The translations under genes were made by a program, and so were the position numbers. Below are positions 41,627 through 48,559 of a stretch of DNA of 51,244 nt, piece by piece. The notes beneath the pieces were generated by a model, which searched no databases, was not told the DNA's origin, and was given only the letters and a program-made list of their open reading frames with translations. Location: contig JACPWY010000064.1 in NCBI GenBank assembly GCA_016196825.1, positions 1 through 51,244 on the forward strand, written 5' to 3'. This DNA is from Deltaproteobacteria bacterium. Lineage in GTDB: Bacteria; Bdellovibrionota; FAC87; UBA2466. Each line of letters starts with the position of its first letter. Within the stretch, counting starts at the first letter, position 1.

Positions 41627-42448
41627 ATGAATCTCTTTCAAGCCTTAAAGCGGGGACTCACCTTTACTATGCGTTGGTGGAAAATCATTCTTCTTGTGGT
41701 TTGTGGCGGACTCTTCACAATTGATGCCTTCGCGGGCACCTACAATTTTTACTTTTCCGATAAAAACAAAAAACACAAAGAGGAGTCTGTCGATAGCGAT
41801 GACTCCGGCACGGATGAGAAGTCGGAACCCTTCAACCCGTCTTCGGACTCGGTGAAAACAACAGTGGGCCGGGAGCCGATCATCATCAACAACGTGAACA
41901 ACAACGACAACACGAACAAGAACGTCCTGGGGCAGCCGGTGCCCGCTTATCAACCCCCAGCTGTGTCTACGGGTCCGGTTGTCCCCGACGTGTCGAGCAA
42001 TACGTCAGAGGAACGAGTCGTCGAGGCATCGCCGAGGCAAAACAAGTTCCGATTCCGATTAGCCGCGGGGTATGCGAACCAGAAGGTTAACGGGGCTGTC
42101 GGGTCGATTGGGCTCGGCTACCAGATCTCTAAGACCGTGGCGATTGATGGCTATGCCGGGGCAGTGGGGGAGGCGCTTTATAGCGATCAGAAGTTTCGCT
42201 ACCCCTATGCCGGGATTGATTTGATCTGGATGCCGTTTCGTCTCTCGTTTACGGAGAGTTGGGATTTGGTTCAATTGGGATTCATTGCCGGTGGGACCAC
42301 GCTGGTGCCCCGCCAGGATAACATTGGCACGCTCCACGGTGGTGTCACCGCGGCGCTTTCCCTGGGACCAAATTTCAGCATCGTAGGGGCCTGTAAGGCG
42401 AACCTGGCGTTCGTCGACCTTGAGGCTGGAATTGTGACTCGCTTTTAA
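41627..42448 (+). CDS. outer-membrane barrel protein with Asn-rich linker, 273 aa
   Basis: ATG 41627 (GGAGGTAAC upstream) gives a signal sequence of about 35 residues (MNLFQALKRGLTFTMRWW..., cleaved near DAFAG). A charged, disordered section follows (DKNKKHKEESVDSDDSGTDEKSE) and a striking Asn run near 85-100. The last about 130 residues are a short barrel: FRFRLAAGYANQK, SIGLGYQIS, YAGIDLIWMPF, LGFIAGGTTL and HGGVTAALSLG, ending in GIVTRF with an aromatic terminus. It is expected in the outer membrane and likely to be regulated by the neighbouring activator. Confidence 0.82.
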   Translation: MNLFQALKRGLTFTMRWWKIILLVVCGGLFTIDAFAGTYNFYFSDKNKKHKEESVDSDDSGTDEKSEPFNPSSDSVKTTVGREPIIINNVNNNDNTNKNVLGQPVPAYQPPAVSTGPVVPDVSSNTSEERVVEASPRQNKFRFRLAAGYANQKVNGAVGSIGLGYQISKTVAIDGYAGAVGEALYSDQKFRYPYAGIDLIWMPFRLSFTESWDLVQLGFIAGGTTLVPRQDNIGTLHGGVTAALSLGPNFSIVGACKANLAFVDLEAGIVTRF

Positions 42449-42458
42449 GGTTGAGGAG

Positions 42459-43070
42459 ATGACAGTGAAACACATCTACTACTTAGTGATTGTTCTGGCG
42501 GTGGCTGCCTGCAAGACGGATCCCGATGCGCTGTTTGGTGGCGGGGTTGATCCGGAGAACCAGGGCAGCCAGAACCCGGTGACTGAAATCCCTTCCTGTG
42601 CGCTAAAACTCACATGGGTGGAGGACAACAACGTTGCCTGCGAGAGGCCGGATCTGGATAGTTTGGTTTACTCGGTTGAGCCATGGACTCCTCCGAACGG
42701 AGTTCACGAGATCCTCTGGAAATTTCGCAAGATGCCCACCGAGAAGAACTTTCCTTCCGTAAAGCAGGTGGAGTTCGTGCGAGACACTAGTGGGGAATTT
42801 GAGCGACGGTGGGGCGATTGTATTGTTTGGACCGGAGGCAGCGCAGATTTGGCGACGTGGAAGTGCCGGCTCTTTGCCATCAACAAGTCGGATGAGGGGC
42901 GCCAGTTTCGCATCAGCAGCATCACGGTCTCCAACGACAATTGTGGTCGAATAGTGCGATACGAAGCAACGTCGAAGATTGTTTGTTCCCACGACCAGTT
43001 GTCGCTCGTTTCTCTTAAGGACATGCCTATCCCTTCGGTCGTGACTGAGACTCCGAACTACGAGGACTAA
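42459..43070 (+). CDS. lipoprotein, 203 aa, paralogue of the next gene
   Basis: The leader MTVKHIYYLVIVLAVAAC ends in a lipobox. The mature part has a Gly/Asn-rich linker (FGGGVDPENQG) and a beta-rich domain with Cys at PSCALK, VACERP, GDCIVW, WKCRLF, DNCGR and IVCSHD. The order of a 'FPSVKQVEF' strand, a W-x-C-R/Q element and a C-G-R/P-I-G...RYE block is shared with the next gene. It follows the outer-membrane protein by 10 bp with GAGGAG before the ATG, so it belongs to the same sigma-54 unit. Confidence 0.8.
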   Translation: MTVKHIYYLVIVLAVAACKTDPDALFGGGVDPENQGSQNPVTEIPSCALKLTWVEDNNVACERPDLDSLVYSVEPWTPPNGVHEILWKFRKMPTEKNFPSVKQVEFVRDTSGEFERRWGDCIVWTGGSADLATWKCRLFAINKSDEGRQFRISSITVSNDNCGRIVRYEATSKIVCSHDQLSLVSLKDMPIPSVVTETPNYED

Positions 43071-43071
43071 G

Positions 43072-43650
43072 ATGAAACACCTAAGCCTGATATTGATTGG
43101 ATTGTCGGTGGTGGCCTGCAAGATCCAGGTGACCGAGAACCACAGCGGCGTGCAGTCGCCGGTGTGGAACGCGACAAGCGCGCACTGTCGCCGCGACATG
43201 GTCCTGCAGTCAGAGTCGAACCCGTCGGGCTGTACGCCCGCGACTGTGGCCACGGTCTACAATGTGGAGAAGGAGGTGCTCGAGTCGGGGAGCGCGCTCA
43301 TCATTACGGTGCGGGCCATCGACGCGAAATCGAACTTCCCCGAGATCGCCGCCGTGACCTTTCAGTCGGCCGGCCAAAACGCAAATCTATCGACGTGTCG
43401 ATTGATGGCAAACGGCGACCCGATCTTCCAGCGCTGGCGCTGCCAAGCTTCGGGTTACCGTTTCTCCGATTCTCGTTATTACCGACTTTCCTCACTCACA
43501 CTCAGAAATCCAGGTTGCCCCATCGGCCAGAGCCGCTACGAAACAAGCCAATCCTCGAGCGACTGCTGGTCCGAAACCGACTCCGAGCTCAACCCCGTCT
43601 ACTTGAACGGCCTCCTCGTCCCCGAAATTACCCACTCGGAGGCCAAATGA
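43072..43650 (+). CDS. lipoprotein, 192 aa, paralogue of the previous gene
   Basis: The leader MKHLSLILIGLSVVAC ends in a lipobox. The mature domain carries FPEIAAVTFQSAG, a W-R-C-Q element, RYYRLSSLTLRNPGCPIGQSRYE and SDCW, which line up in order with the previous gene's product, indicating a tandem duplication. The upstream gene ends 1 nt before this ATG. The function is unknown; both are probably anchored in the outer membrane beside the barrel protein. A long palindrome begins 4 bp after the stop. Confidence 0.8.
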   Translation: MKHLSLILIGLSVVACKIQVTENHSGVQSPVWNATSAHCRRDMVLQSESNPSGCTPATVATVYNVEKEVLESGSALIITVRAIDAKSNFPEIAAVTFQSAGQNANLSTCRLMANGDPIFQRWRCQASGYRFSDSRYYRLSSLTLRNPGCPIGQSRYETSQSSSDCWSETDSELNPVYLNGLLVPEITHSEAK

Positions 43651-43654
43651 TTTC

Positions 43655-43717
43655 GTCAAAAGGTACGGACTTCCTTTCGCGGAATCATTCCTCAAAAGGA
43701 AGTCCGTACCTTTTGAC
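43655..43717. repeat. 63-bp perfect-arm palindrome (cruciform/REP-like)
   Basis: 23-bp arms (43655-43677 and 43695-43717) are exact reverse complements. The 17-nt spacer contains another palindrome (GGAAT-C-ATTCC). The plan is the same as the element at 3154-3235, including AAGGTRC near the outer ends. It may end the sigma-54 operon, although there is no T-run. Confidence 0.9.
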
Positions 43718-43748
43718 AAGGTGGGGGTGGATCACTAGTTTCAGGGGC

Positions 43749-44174
43749 ATGCGGAAATTTCTGATGGCGCCGGTGATGGTTTTGTCGGGGTGTGCTGTGC
43801 TTCACCATGCCCAGGTGGGCGACATCGACTGCGACGCCCGTTACAACCTGCGGCCGATCACTCTTATGGTGAGTGAGATGGGCCTCAATCTTGATGAGGC
43901 CAAGAGCGTGGCCCAGAGTTTTACGCACGATGCTCAGTCTCAGAAGGCGATGCAGGATGTGAAGAATGCGATCGCGATGTTTCAACAGGGCCCTAGGACC
44001 GGGAACCCCGTCTTCAACGACAAGTACGCGGAAAACATGATTCATGACATCTATAAGGAATGCCCATCGGGCCGGATCACCGGCATCACGTCGATTCGTG
44101 AGACCAGAAAATACCCCGTGATCAGCGGTGAGATTGTGAAGATCAAAGCCTTTTGCATGGAGAAGCGAACATGA
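43749..44174 (+). CDS. mini-lipoprotein 1 of a three-paralogue array
   Basis: ATG 43749 (AGGGG upstream) gives MRKFLMAPVMVLSGC with a lipobox. The protein is 141 aa. The C-terminal half contains NMIHDIYKECPSGRITGITSIRE...VKIKAFCMEK, the unit repeated in the next two genes. Residues about 60-100 (DEAKSVAQSFTHDAQSQKAMQDVKNAI) form an extra helical insert unique to this copy. It overlaps the next gene by 4 nt (ATGA). The family was not recognised. Confidence 0.78.
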   Translation: MRKFLMAPVMVLSGCAVLHHAQVGDIDCDARYNLRPITLMVSEMGLNLDEAKSVAQSFTHDAQSQKAMQDVKNAIAMFQQGPRTGNPVFNDKYAENMIHDIYKECPSGRITGITSIRETRKYPVISGEIVKIKAFCMEKRT

Positions 44175-44476
44175 AGACAGTGATTCTCGGTGTGGCTCTA
44201 CTCTTATCGGGCTGTGCGGCCCTCAACACCGTTTCCCTGACCCCGATTCCGGCCGACCGCCAACATGTGGTGGAGGCGACGGCGTCGCGTTTCATCTTCA
44301 TGGCGTTTAATTTCGACAACGACTACGTGGATGAGATCGCGACAAGGCTCAAGGCGAAATGCGAAGGCGGTGTGGTGAGTGGCATTCTGACCAAAGATGA
44401 GAGCATCTACTATCTGCCCGGGTTCTTCATGACCCACAAGATCCACGCCAAGGGCTTCTGCCATCGGAGGAGCTAA
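44171..44476 (+). CDS. mini-lipoprotein 2 of a three-paralogue array
   Basis: A 101-aa protein with the lipobox leader MKTVILGVALLLSGC. Its core, DNDYVDEIATRLKAKCEGGVVSGILTKDE...HKIHAKGFCHRR, parallels its neighbours: an amphipathic helix, Cys-x-x-Gly, a V/I-x-G-I strand and an A-K-x-F-C ending. The two Cys are positioned alike in all three and could be disulphide-linked. ATGA couples it to copy 1 and TAATG to copy 3. Confidence 0.8.
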   Translation: MKTVILGVALLLSGCAALNTVSLTPIPADRQHVVEATASRFIFMAFNFDNDYVDEIATRLKAKCEGGVVSGILTKDESIYYLPGFFMTHKIHAKGFCHRRS

Positions 44477-44784
44477 TGCGCTACCTACTCATCGCCCTAT
44501 TGCTTGTCGGCTGCACTCACTCCATTCACCTCGTGAACACGAGCGACTTTGAGCCCTTCACCTCTTACGGCGGTGGCAAGCTCATCCAGGCAAAGTCCGA
44601 GCAATTCGTGATTTACTATATGACCGGCAACACCGACTACGTCGAAGAGGCCTACCATAAGCTCATGAAGGAATGCCCCGGCGGCACGATCAAAGGGATT
44701 ACAACCCAATACTCGACGAGCCACGGCTTCTTCTCCTGGACCAACAAGATCCTCATGCAAGGCCTTTGCGTATCCAAAGGCTAG
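44476..44784 (+). CDS. mini-lipoprotein 3 of a three-paralogue array
   Basis: A 102-aa protein with the leader MRYLLIALLLVGC and the shared core DYVEEAYHKLMKECPGGTIKGITTQYS...NKILMQGLCVSKG. The start shares one base with the previous stop (TAATG). The 3' end overlaps the converging VapC gene by 4 bp. Strict coupling suggests a 1:1:1 complex or redundancy, which is inference. Confidence 0.8.
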   Translation: MRYLLIALLLVGCTHSIHLVNTSDFEPFTSYGGGKLIQAKSEQFVIYYMTGNTDYVEEAYHKLMKECPGGTIKGITTQYSTSHGFFSWTNKILMQGLCVSKG

Positions 44785-45176
44785 GGTTCGAAGAGTCTAA
44801 CGCCTAAGACTTTCGAGAAGCGGTGAAAGTCTTTGTCTGTAGTGAAGATGGGGGCTTTGAAACGGGCGGAGATGGCACAAATCAGGAAATCGGTATTGGA
44901 TCCCTGAATGCCTTTGCCTCGGCACTTGTTAAAAAATTGGGCGGCCAGTTCGTAGTCTCCAGTGACCAGTTCCCAATCTGGAAATTCGGACAGATCGGAC
45001 CTCAGAAGGTCGAACTGCCGGGTATCTTTCACTCCCGAAAGTATTTCCTGTCGGATAGGCCCGATGATGCCGACAAGGTGAGCCACAATCAATCTCTTGA
45101 GGTGATCAACGATTTCGCGGGCCCCCATCTCACGACGGAATGCCTCTGACCAAATGGGGGTGTCGACTAGAATCAT
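44781..45176 (-). CDS. vapC: VapC-like PIN-domain toxin ribonuclease
   Basis: A 131-aa PIN-domain protein. Acidic metal-binding residues are visible as Asp5 in MILVDTPIWSEAF, Glu44 in IRQEIL, Asp95 in GSNTDFLICA and Asp114 in TTDKDFHRF, spaced as in VapC toxins that cut tRNA or rRNA. It overlaps the antitoxin gene by one base (TGATG). Family: type II toxin-antitoxin, Mg-dependent RNase. Confidence 0.9.
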   Translation of the reverse strand: MILVDTPIWSEAFRREMGAREIVDHLKRLIVAHLVGIIGPIRQEILSGVKDTRQFDLLRSDLSEFPDWELVTGDYELAAQFFNKCRGKGIQGSNTDFLICAISARFKAPIFTTDKDFHRFSKVLGVRLFEP

Positions 45177-45400
45177 CAGGCTCTCGAGCGTTGCTTCTTG
45201 TAATCGTAACCCTTTGCGAAACTGATCTTTCCAAAGAGTTCCAGAACCCGGAGCTGTTCCCGGTGCTGGATATATTCTTTCAGAGCGGCGGTCACCGCGT
45301 CCTTCTTGGAGGAGTGTTTACCGAGCTCCTGAGCCTTTACGATCAACTTGTCATCCAATGCGAGATTTGTAGCCACTGGGTACACCAGCCTTTCACACAT
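45176..45400 (-). CDS. vapB: VapB-like antitoxin
   Basis: A 74-aa protein matching the PF09957-type VapB antitoxin: VATNLALDDKLIVKAQELGKHSSKKDAVTAALKEYIQHREQLRVLELFGKI, an RHH DNA-binding N-terminus followed by a toxin-binding tail. The start could be ATG 45400 or ATG 45412, or a downstream GTG (before ATNLAL). The upstream stretch has repeated TGTGT/GTGTG words that may be the operator. It is coupled to vapC. Confidence 0.85.
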   Translation of the reverse strand: MCERLVYPVATNLALDDKLIVKAQELGKHSSKKDAVTAALKEYIQHREQLRVLELFGKISFAKGYDYKKQRSRA

Positions 45401-45555
45401 ATTATTACACATCACTCCACACAATATCAAGGTCGATATCTCATTTTCCTGCGATTGCGCCAAGATGACCGCCGATCAATGGGCTGAGCTAGAGGGCGCT
45501 GAGCAATCAAGGAAATGAGCGCCTGAGCCGATAACGGAGAGACAAGCCTCCCTCG

Positions 45556-46704
45556 ATGGCCAATCCCCGACAACCCGTCCAACGCATTGAATCACTCGGT
45601 GACCTGCGGGATCGTTTTGCGGCGTCGCTCGAATACTATCGTTGTCGTGGAGGCGTGCTTTTCATCAGCTATTGCCGCTATTGGGAGCAGCACGGTTTTG
45701 TGCAGCAGAGTCTGGCACGCTTTCTGACGGAAAATGGCGTGCGGGTGACCTGGCTCGACGCGGCGGGTTGGCGGCGGTATACGCCGACGCTCTACTGGCA
45801 GTCGGAGCTTCTCAAGGTGAGGCAAATCTGGCGCCTTCCGGGCGAGCGCGTGCCGCCCATCCGTTATTTGAGTGTTGGCCTCCAGGTGAGGGATATCGCG
45901 CGCGAGATTCAAGCACTCGGGGGGAACCCAGTTGTGTGGGTGCAGGCGGGGCTTGAGCCAGGCATGGCGGAGCGACTGCCGTATATCGATGTATTTTCGA
46001 CCTTTGATGACCCCTATCGCCACCCGGCCGACGATCCGCTGTGCCACAAAGCCCGTCTCATTATTTGCCAGAATCGGTTTACGGAATCTTTGCTGGATGT
46101 GATCCCAGAGGATCGACGGGTGCAGCTCCTGCCGCCGGTGGATTTGCGCGACCGGAATTTTGGATCAACGCCCTTTATTTTTCCGGCCAGATTTCCCAAG
46201 CGGGTGATGGGTTACATCGGCTCACACCGCTCCGGCGGCTTTGACACCTTCATGCTCGAGCATTTCATCCGCAATCTCCCCGACTGGGGGTTTTTGCTCA
46301 TGGGGCGCACCGATGCGCGTGGCATGGGCGACGTCGAGCGCCTGAAGCGGCACCCGAATTTTCTGCACATCCCCTGGGCCAAGCGATCAGAACTCGCATC
46401 GGTGTGGTCGCAAATCGATGTGAGTCTTTTGCTCTATCGTAATCTTCCGAGCCAAGATGGCGCATTCCCGGTGAAGCTTGTCGAGGGCTTGCATTTCGGC
46501 GTGCCCGCCGTCGGCACACAGGTGAACAAAACCCGCGACATCACAGATCACTTCCCCTGCAGCTCGTTTGCCGACCAGCTTGTTGAGGCCGCGGTGAAAA
46601 CCGCCGACTGGCCCAAGGAGAAGGTCCAGCGGCTCTACGACCATTTTCGCTTTGAAATGGATCCCCGCCTCCAACTCGCCACCGTCACCGAGCGCCTGAA
46701 GTAA
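45556..46704 (+). CDS. GT-B glycosyltransferase (GT4-like)
   Basis: A 382-aa soluble enzyme. The C-terminal Rossmann half shows the GT4 pattern: VMGYIGSHRSGGFDTFMLEHFIR, GFLLMGRTDARG, LKRHPNFLHIPWAKRSEL and DGAFPVKLVEGLHFGVPAVGT, the nucleotide-sugar site (K-L-x-E-G...G-x-P-V). The N-terminal acceptor half holds FISYCRYWEQHGFVQQSLARFLTENG. The acceptor and sugar are unknown. It stands alone between VapBC and HEPN/MNT; its 3' end is 5 bp from the converging HEPN gene. Confidence 0.85.
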   Translation: MANPRQPVQRIESLGDLRDRFAASLEYYRCRGGVLFISYCRYWEQHGFVQQSLARFLTENGVRVTWLDAAGWRRYTPTLYWQSELLKVRQIWRLPGERVPPIRYLSVGLQVRDIAREIQALGGNPVVWVQAGLEPGMAERLPYIDVFSTFDDPYRHPADDPLCHKARLIICQNRFTESLLDVIPEDRRVQLLPPVDLRDRNFGSTPFIFPARFPKRVMGYIGSHRSGGFDTFMLEHFIRNLPDWGFLLMGRTDARGMGDVERLKRHPNFLHIPWAKRSELASVWSQIDVSLLLYRNLPSQDGAFPVKLVEGLHFGVPAVGTQVNKTRDITDHFPCSSFADQLVEAAVKTADWPKEKVQRLYDHFRFEMDPRLQLATVTERLK

Positions 46705-46709
46705 AAAGA

Positions 46710-47120
46710 TCACGGGGGCGAAGCGACGATGCCCTTACCCCAACTGAGTACCTGAATGGAGAGATCGTAGGCCTTTTGAATTTCTTCCTGCGTGGGGTTG
46801 TAGTGACCCTCTTCGTAGCGACGAATTGAGGCGTACTCAGAGAGTCCGAGAAGTTCGATTTCCCCGGGTGGTCGCGGAAGGCTCGTCGGTAGGACAGAAA
46901 ATAGCGCACCGAGATCGTGAGTCAGTGGGATGTTCGCCCCCAATTTGCAGAGAACACCCTTCACGGTTTTTTCAAGAGCCTGTTGGATGATAAAGAGAGT
47001 GTTCTCTTTTCGTCCTCCGGGATTCGAGACGAGGATCTTTGCTGTTTTCAGATCTTCCTCGGCGATGCGCACCAAGACTCCGGCATAGGCCTGATCAAAT
47101 TTTTTCGAGGTCGGCGTCAA
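46710..47120 (-). CDS. HEPN-domain protein (toxin partner of MNT)
   Basis: A 136-aa helical HEPN protein from the TTG start 47120, which overlaps the MNT stop (TTGA) after an AAGGAAGGG site. The Rx4-6H motif reads RRYEEGH (about residues 105-111). The helix pattern IAEEDLKTAKILV...FIIQQALEKTVKGVLCKLG...TH-D-L is typical. In HEPN-MNT pairs HEPN is a ribonuclease that is inactivated by AMPylation from the nucleotidyltransferase. Confidence 0.85.
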   Translation of the reverse strand: MTPTSKKFDQAYAGVLVRIAEEDLKTAKILVSNPGGRKENTLFIIQQALEKTVKGVLCKLGANIPLTHDLGALFSVLPTSLPRPPGEIELLGLSEYASIRRYEEGHYNPTQEEIQKAYDLSIQVLSWGKGIVASPP

Positions 47121-47461
47121 AAAATGTCCCTTCCTTCTTCTCGCGCACAGAAGAACACACCACCCAGGTGGCTCCGCGTTTCGTAGGTGGCTCGGTCGGT
47201 GGACAGAAAGTCGGTGGGCCAGAGAGGTTTGACTCGCTGCCATTGGGCTAGCCTCGCCCCTTCTTTGGCGTGGGAAACACTATCGAAGATGAGGACGACA
47301 TCCAGATCCGACGCTTCGCTCATCTCGCCGCGCGCCGCACTCCCAAACAGAATCGCCCGTTCCAGACCGGGAATGCCCTGAAGGCCATCGACGGTCCTCT
47401 GGATGAGTTCTGAAATCTCGTCCTGCGAGAGTTTGGCTGCAGTGAGTTTGGCCAAAGACAT
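47117..47461 (-). CDS. mntA: MNT-type nucleotidyltransferase (antitoxin partner of HEPN)
   Basis: A 114-aa minimal nucleotidyltransferase with the signature GSAARGEMSEASDLDVVLIF (G-S-x-x-R-G...S-D-x-D). In this system type it AMPylates and neutralises the HEPN toxin. ATG 47461 gives MSLAKLTAAKLSQDEISELIQR; an upstream in-frame ATG (47497) has a less typical beginning. The gene comes first in the pair and overlaps HEPN. Confidence 0.88.
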   Translation of the reverse strand: MSLAKLTAAKLSQDEISELIQRTVDGLQGIPGLERAILFGSAARGEMSEASDLDVVLIFDSVSHAKEGARLAQWQRVKPLWPTDFLSTDRATYETRSHLGGVFFCAREEGRDIF

Positions 47462-47598
47462 AAGAAGGATTCTCGGCGGGCCCCAGAGAAAACGCAACAG
47501 TTGCGATCCGCATGGCTGCCTGACAATCTCTAGCTATGTCTCGGCCAATACTACGGCAGCGAGTACCGCGTTTTTCGGCCATAGAGGCTCTTTCGGAG

Positions 47599-47847
47599 TT
47601 ACTTCGGTTGATCGGATTTTTCGCGGGGCTGAGTAGGCGTTGATGTTGGCTCGCCCTCGTATCGGGGGTAGCCGTAGCGGTTCATGACAACCGGCTCGTA
47701 TTGGGGTCGTGGGTCGAAGAACGTCGGTGAGATCACCTCGACCGCGCGATTGGGCGGTCCGATTTCGATGCGGATGCGATCATCGGCGAGCGCAGGCGTA
47801 CTCGACAGGGCCAGGATCAAATGGATAATGCGAAAAAGTGCCTTCAC
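47599..47847 (-). CDS. small exported Pro-rich protein, 82 aa
   Basis: The signal sequence MKALFRIIHLILALSSTPALA is cleaved before DDRIRIEIG. The mature part is about 60 aa and rich in Pro, Arg and Tyr (FFDPRPQYEPVVMNRYGYPRYEG), ending in a Thr/Pro/Lys tail. There is no Cys and no recognised family. It lies 11 bp downstream of the lipoprotein gene and is likely to share its sigma-54 promoter. Confidence 0.65.
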   Translation of the reverse strand: MKALFRIIHLILALSSTPALADDRIRIEIGPPNRAVEVISPTFFDPRPQYEPVVMNRYGYPRYEGEPTSTPTQPREKSDQPK

Positions 47848-47858
47848 AGATTCCTCTT

Positions 47859-48380
47859 TTATTGTCTGACCAGGAAGAAGGAATTGAGACGAGTGTGGCG
47901 GTTCGAAGCGTCGATGCCATTTTTCTCGCCGGATTCCTTACCCATCGTGAGGCGGGAGCCTTCGATCCTGATGATTGAGTAGAAGGTGAATCCGCCGTCC
48001 ATTACGAAGTTGATCTCCTTAACGCCGGGTTGGTTGGGGATGTCGGCGCCTAAAGTATAGCGTGCGCTTGGCATAGTCTGGGCCATTCCGGAGTAGGACT
48101 GGGTGCAGGCTGCGTCGGCAAAAGATTCGAAGGCGCCCGAGTAGGTGTCTCCGGAAAAGGTCAGCAAAATGTTCATATGGTTGCCTTCCTCATCGCTCAC
48201 GCAATGGCCCTCCCATCTTCCCTGGAGATGGCCGCTGTCGAAAAAATTGGGGTCGGCCACCGAAGCGCCGGGCGATGAGCCCAAAGCGACCGGCTTCTCC
48301 TTTTCAAAACAGCCGGAGAGCGCAAATAGTGCGACCAAAAACAAAACTTCCCAATCTCTCGATCTCAGTGCGTTCATCAT
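47859..48380 (-). CDS. lipoprotein, 173 aa, sigma-54-controlled
   Basis: The tandem ATGs at 48380/48377 follow a GGGGGG run and give MMNALRSRDWEVLFLVALFALSGC, with a lipobox. The mature domain, from about residue 50, has a beta-rich, lipocalin-like look (LQGRWEGHCVSDEEGNHMNILLTFSGDTYSGAFESFADAAC..., FYSIIRIEGSRLTMG) and ends NSFFLVRQ. The family is unrecognised. The G-R-W start and G-x-Y strand series resemble small 'lipocalin-like' domains, which is speculative. Confidence 0.78.
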   Translation of the reverse strand: MMNALRSRDWEVLFLVALFALSGCFEKEKPVALGSSPGASVADPNFFDSGHLQGRWEGHCVSDEEGNHMNILLTFSGDTYSGAFESFADAACTQSYSGMAQTMPSARYTLGADIPNQPGVKEINFVMDGGFTFYSIIRIEGSRLTMGKESGEKNGIDASNRHTRLNSFFLVRQ

Positions 48381-48421
48381 CACCCCCCAAGAATGCGACC
48401 CGCAGGTCTTACTGGGTCCTA

Positions 48422-48437
48422 TGCAATTTTGTGCCCA
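48422..48437 (-). promoter_or_regulatory. sigma-54 (-24/-12) promoter
   Basis: On the minus strand TGGGCACAAAATTGCA has GG and GC separated by 10 bp and a full TTGCA. It ends about 41 bp before the lipoprotein ATG at 48380. Confidence 0.72.
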
Positions 48438-48559
48438 GGGCCATTGTGCGAGAGTCGTCGAGAGAAGCGGCATTTTGAACCTCAAAACTGTCGCAGTGTC
48501 TAACAATTTGACAGTTGCCTGAAGTCTCGCCGCTTTCACTCGATTCGGCCGAGATTTCA

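Noticed and set aside
43164..43748. In-frame upstream extension of mini-lipoprotein 1
   Set aside because: It runs antiphase through the 43072-43650 lipoprotein gene and the palindrome; ATG 43749 has a lipobox leader and ribosome-binding site.
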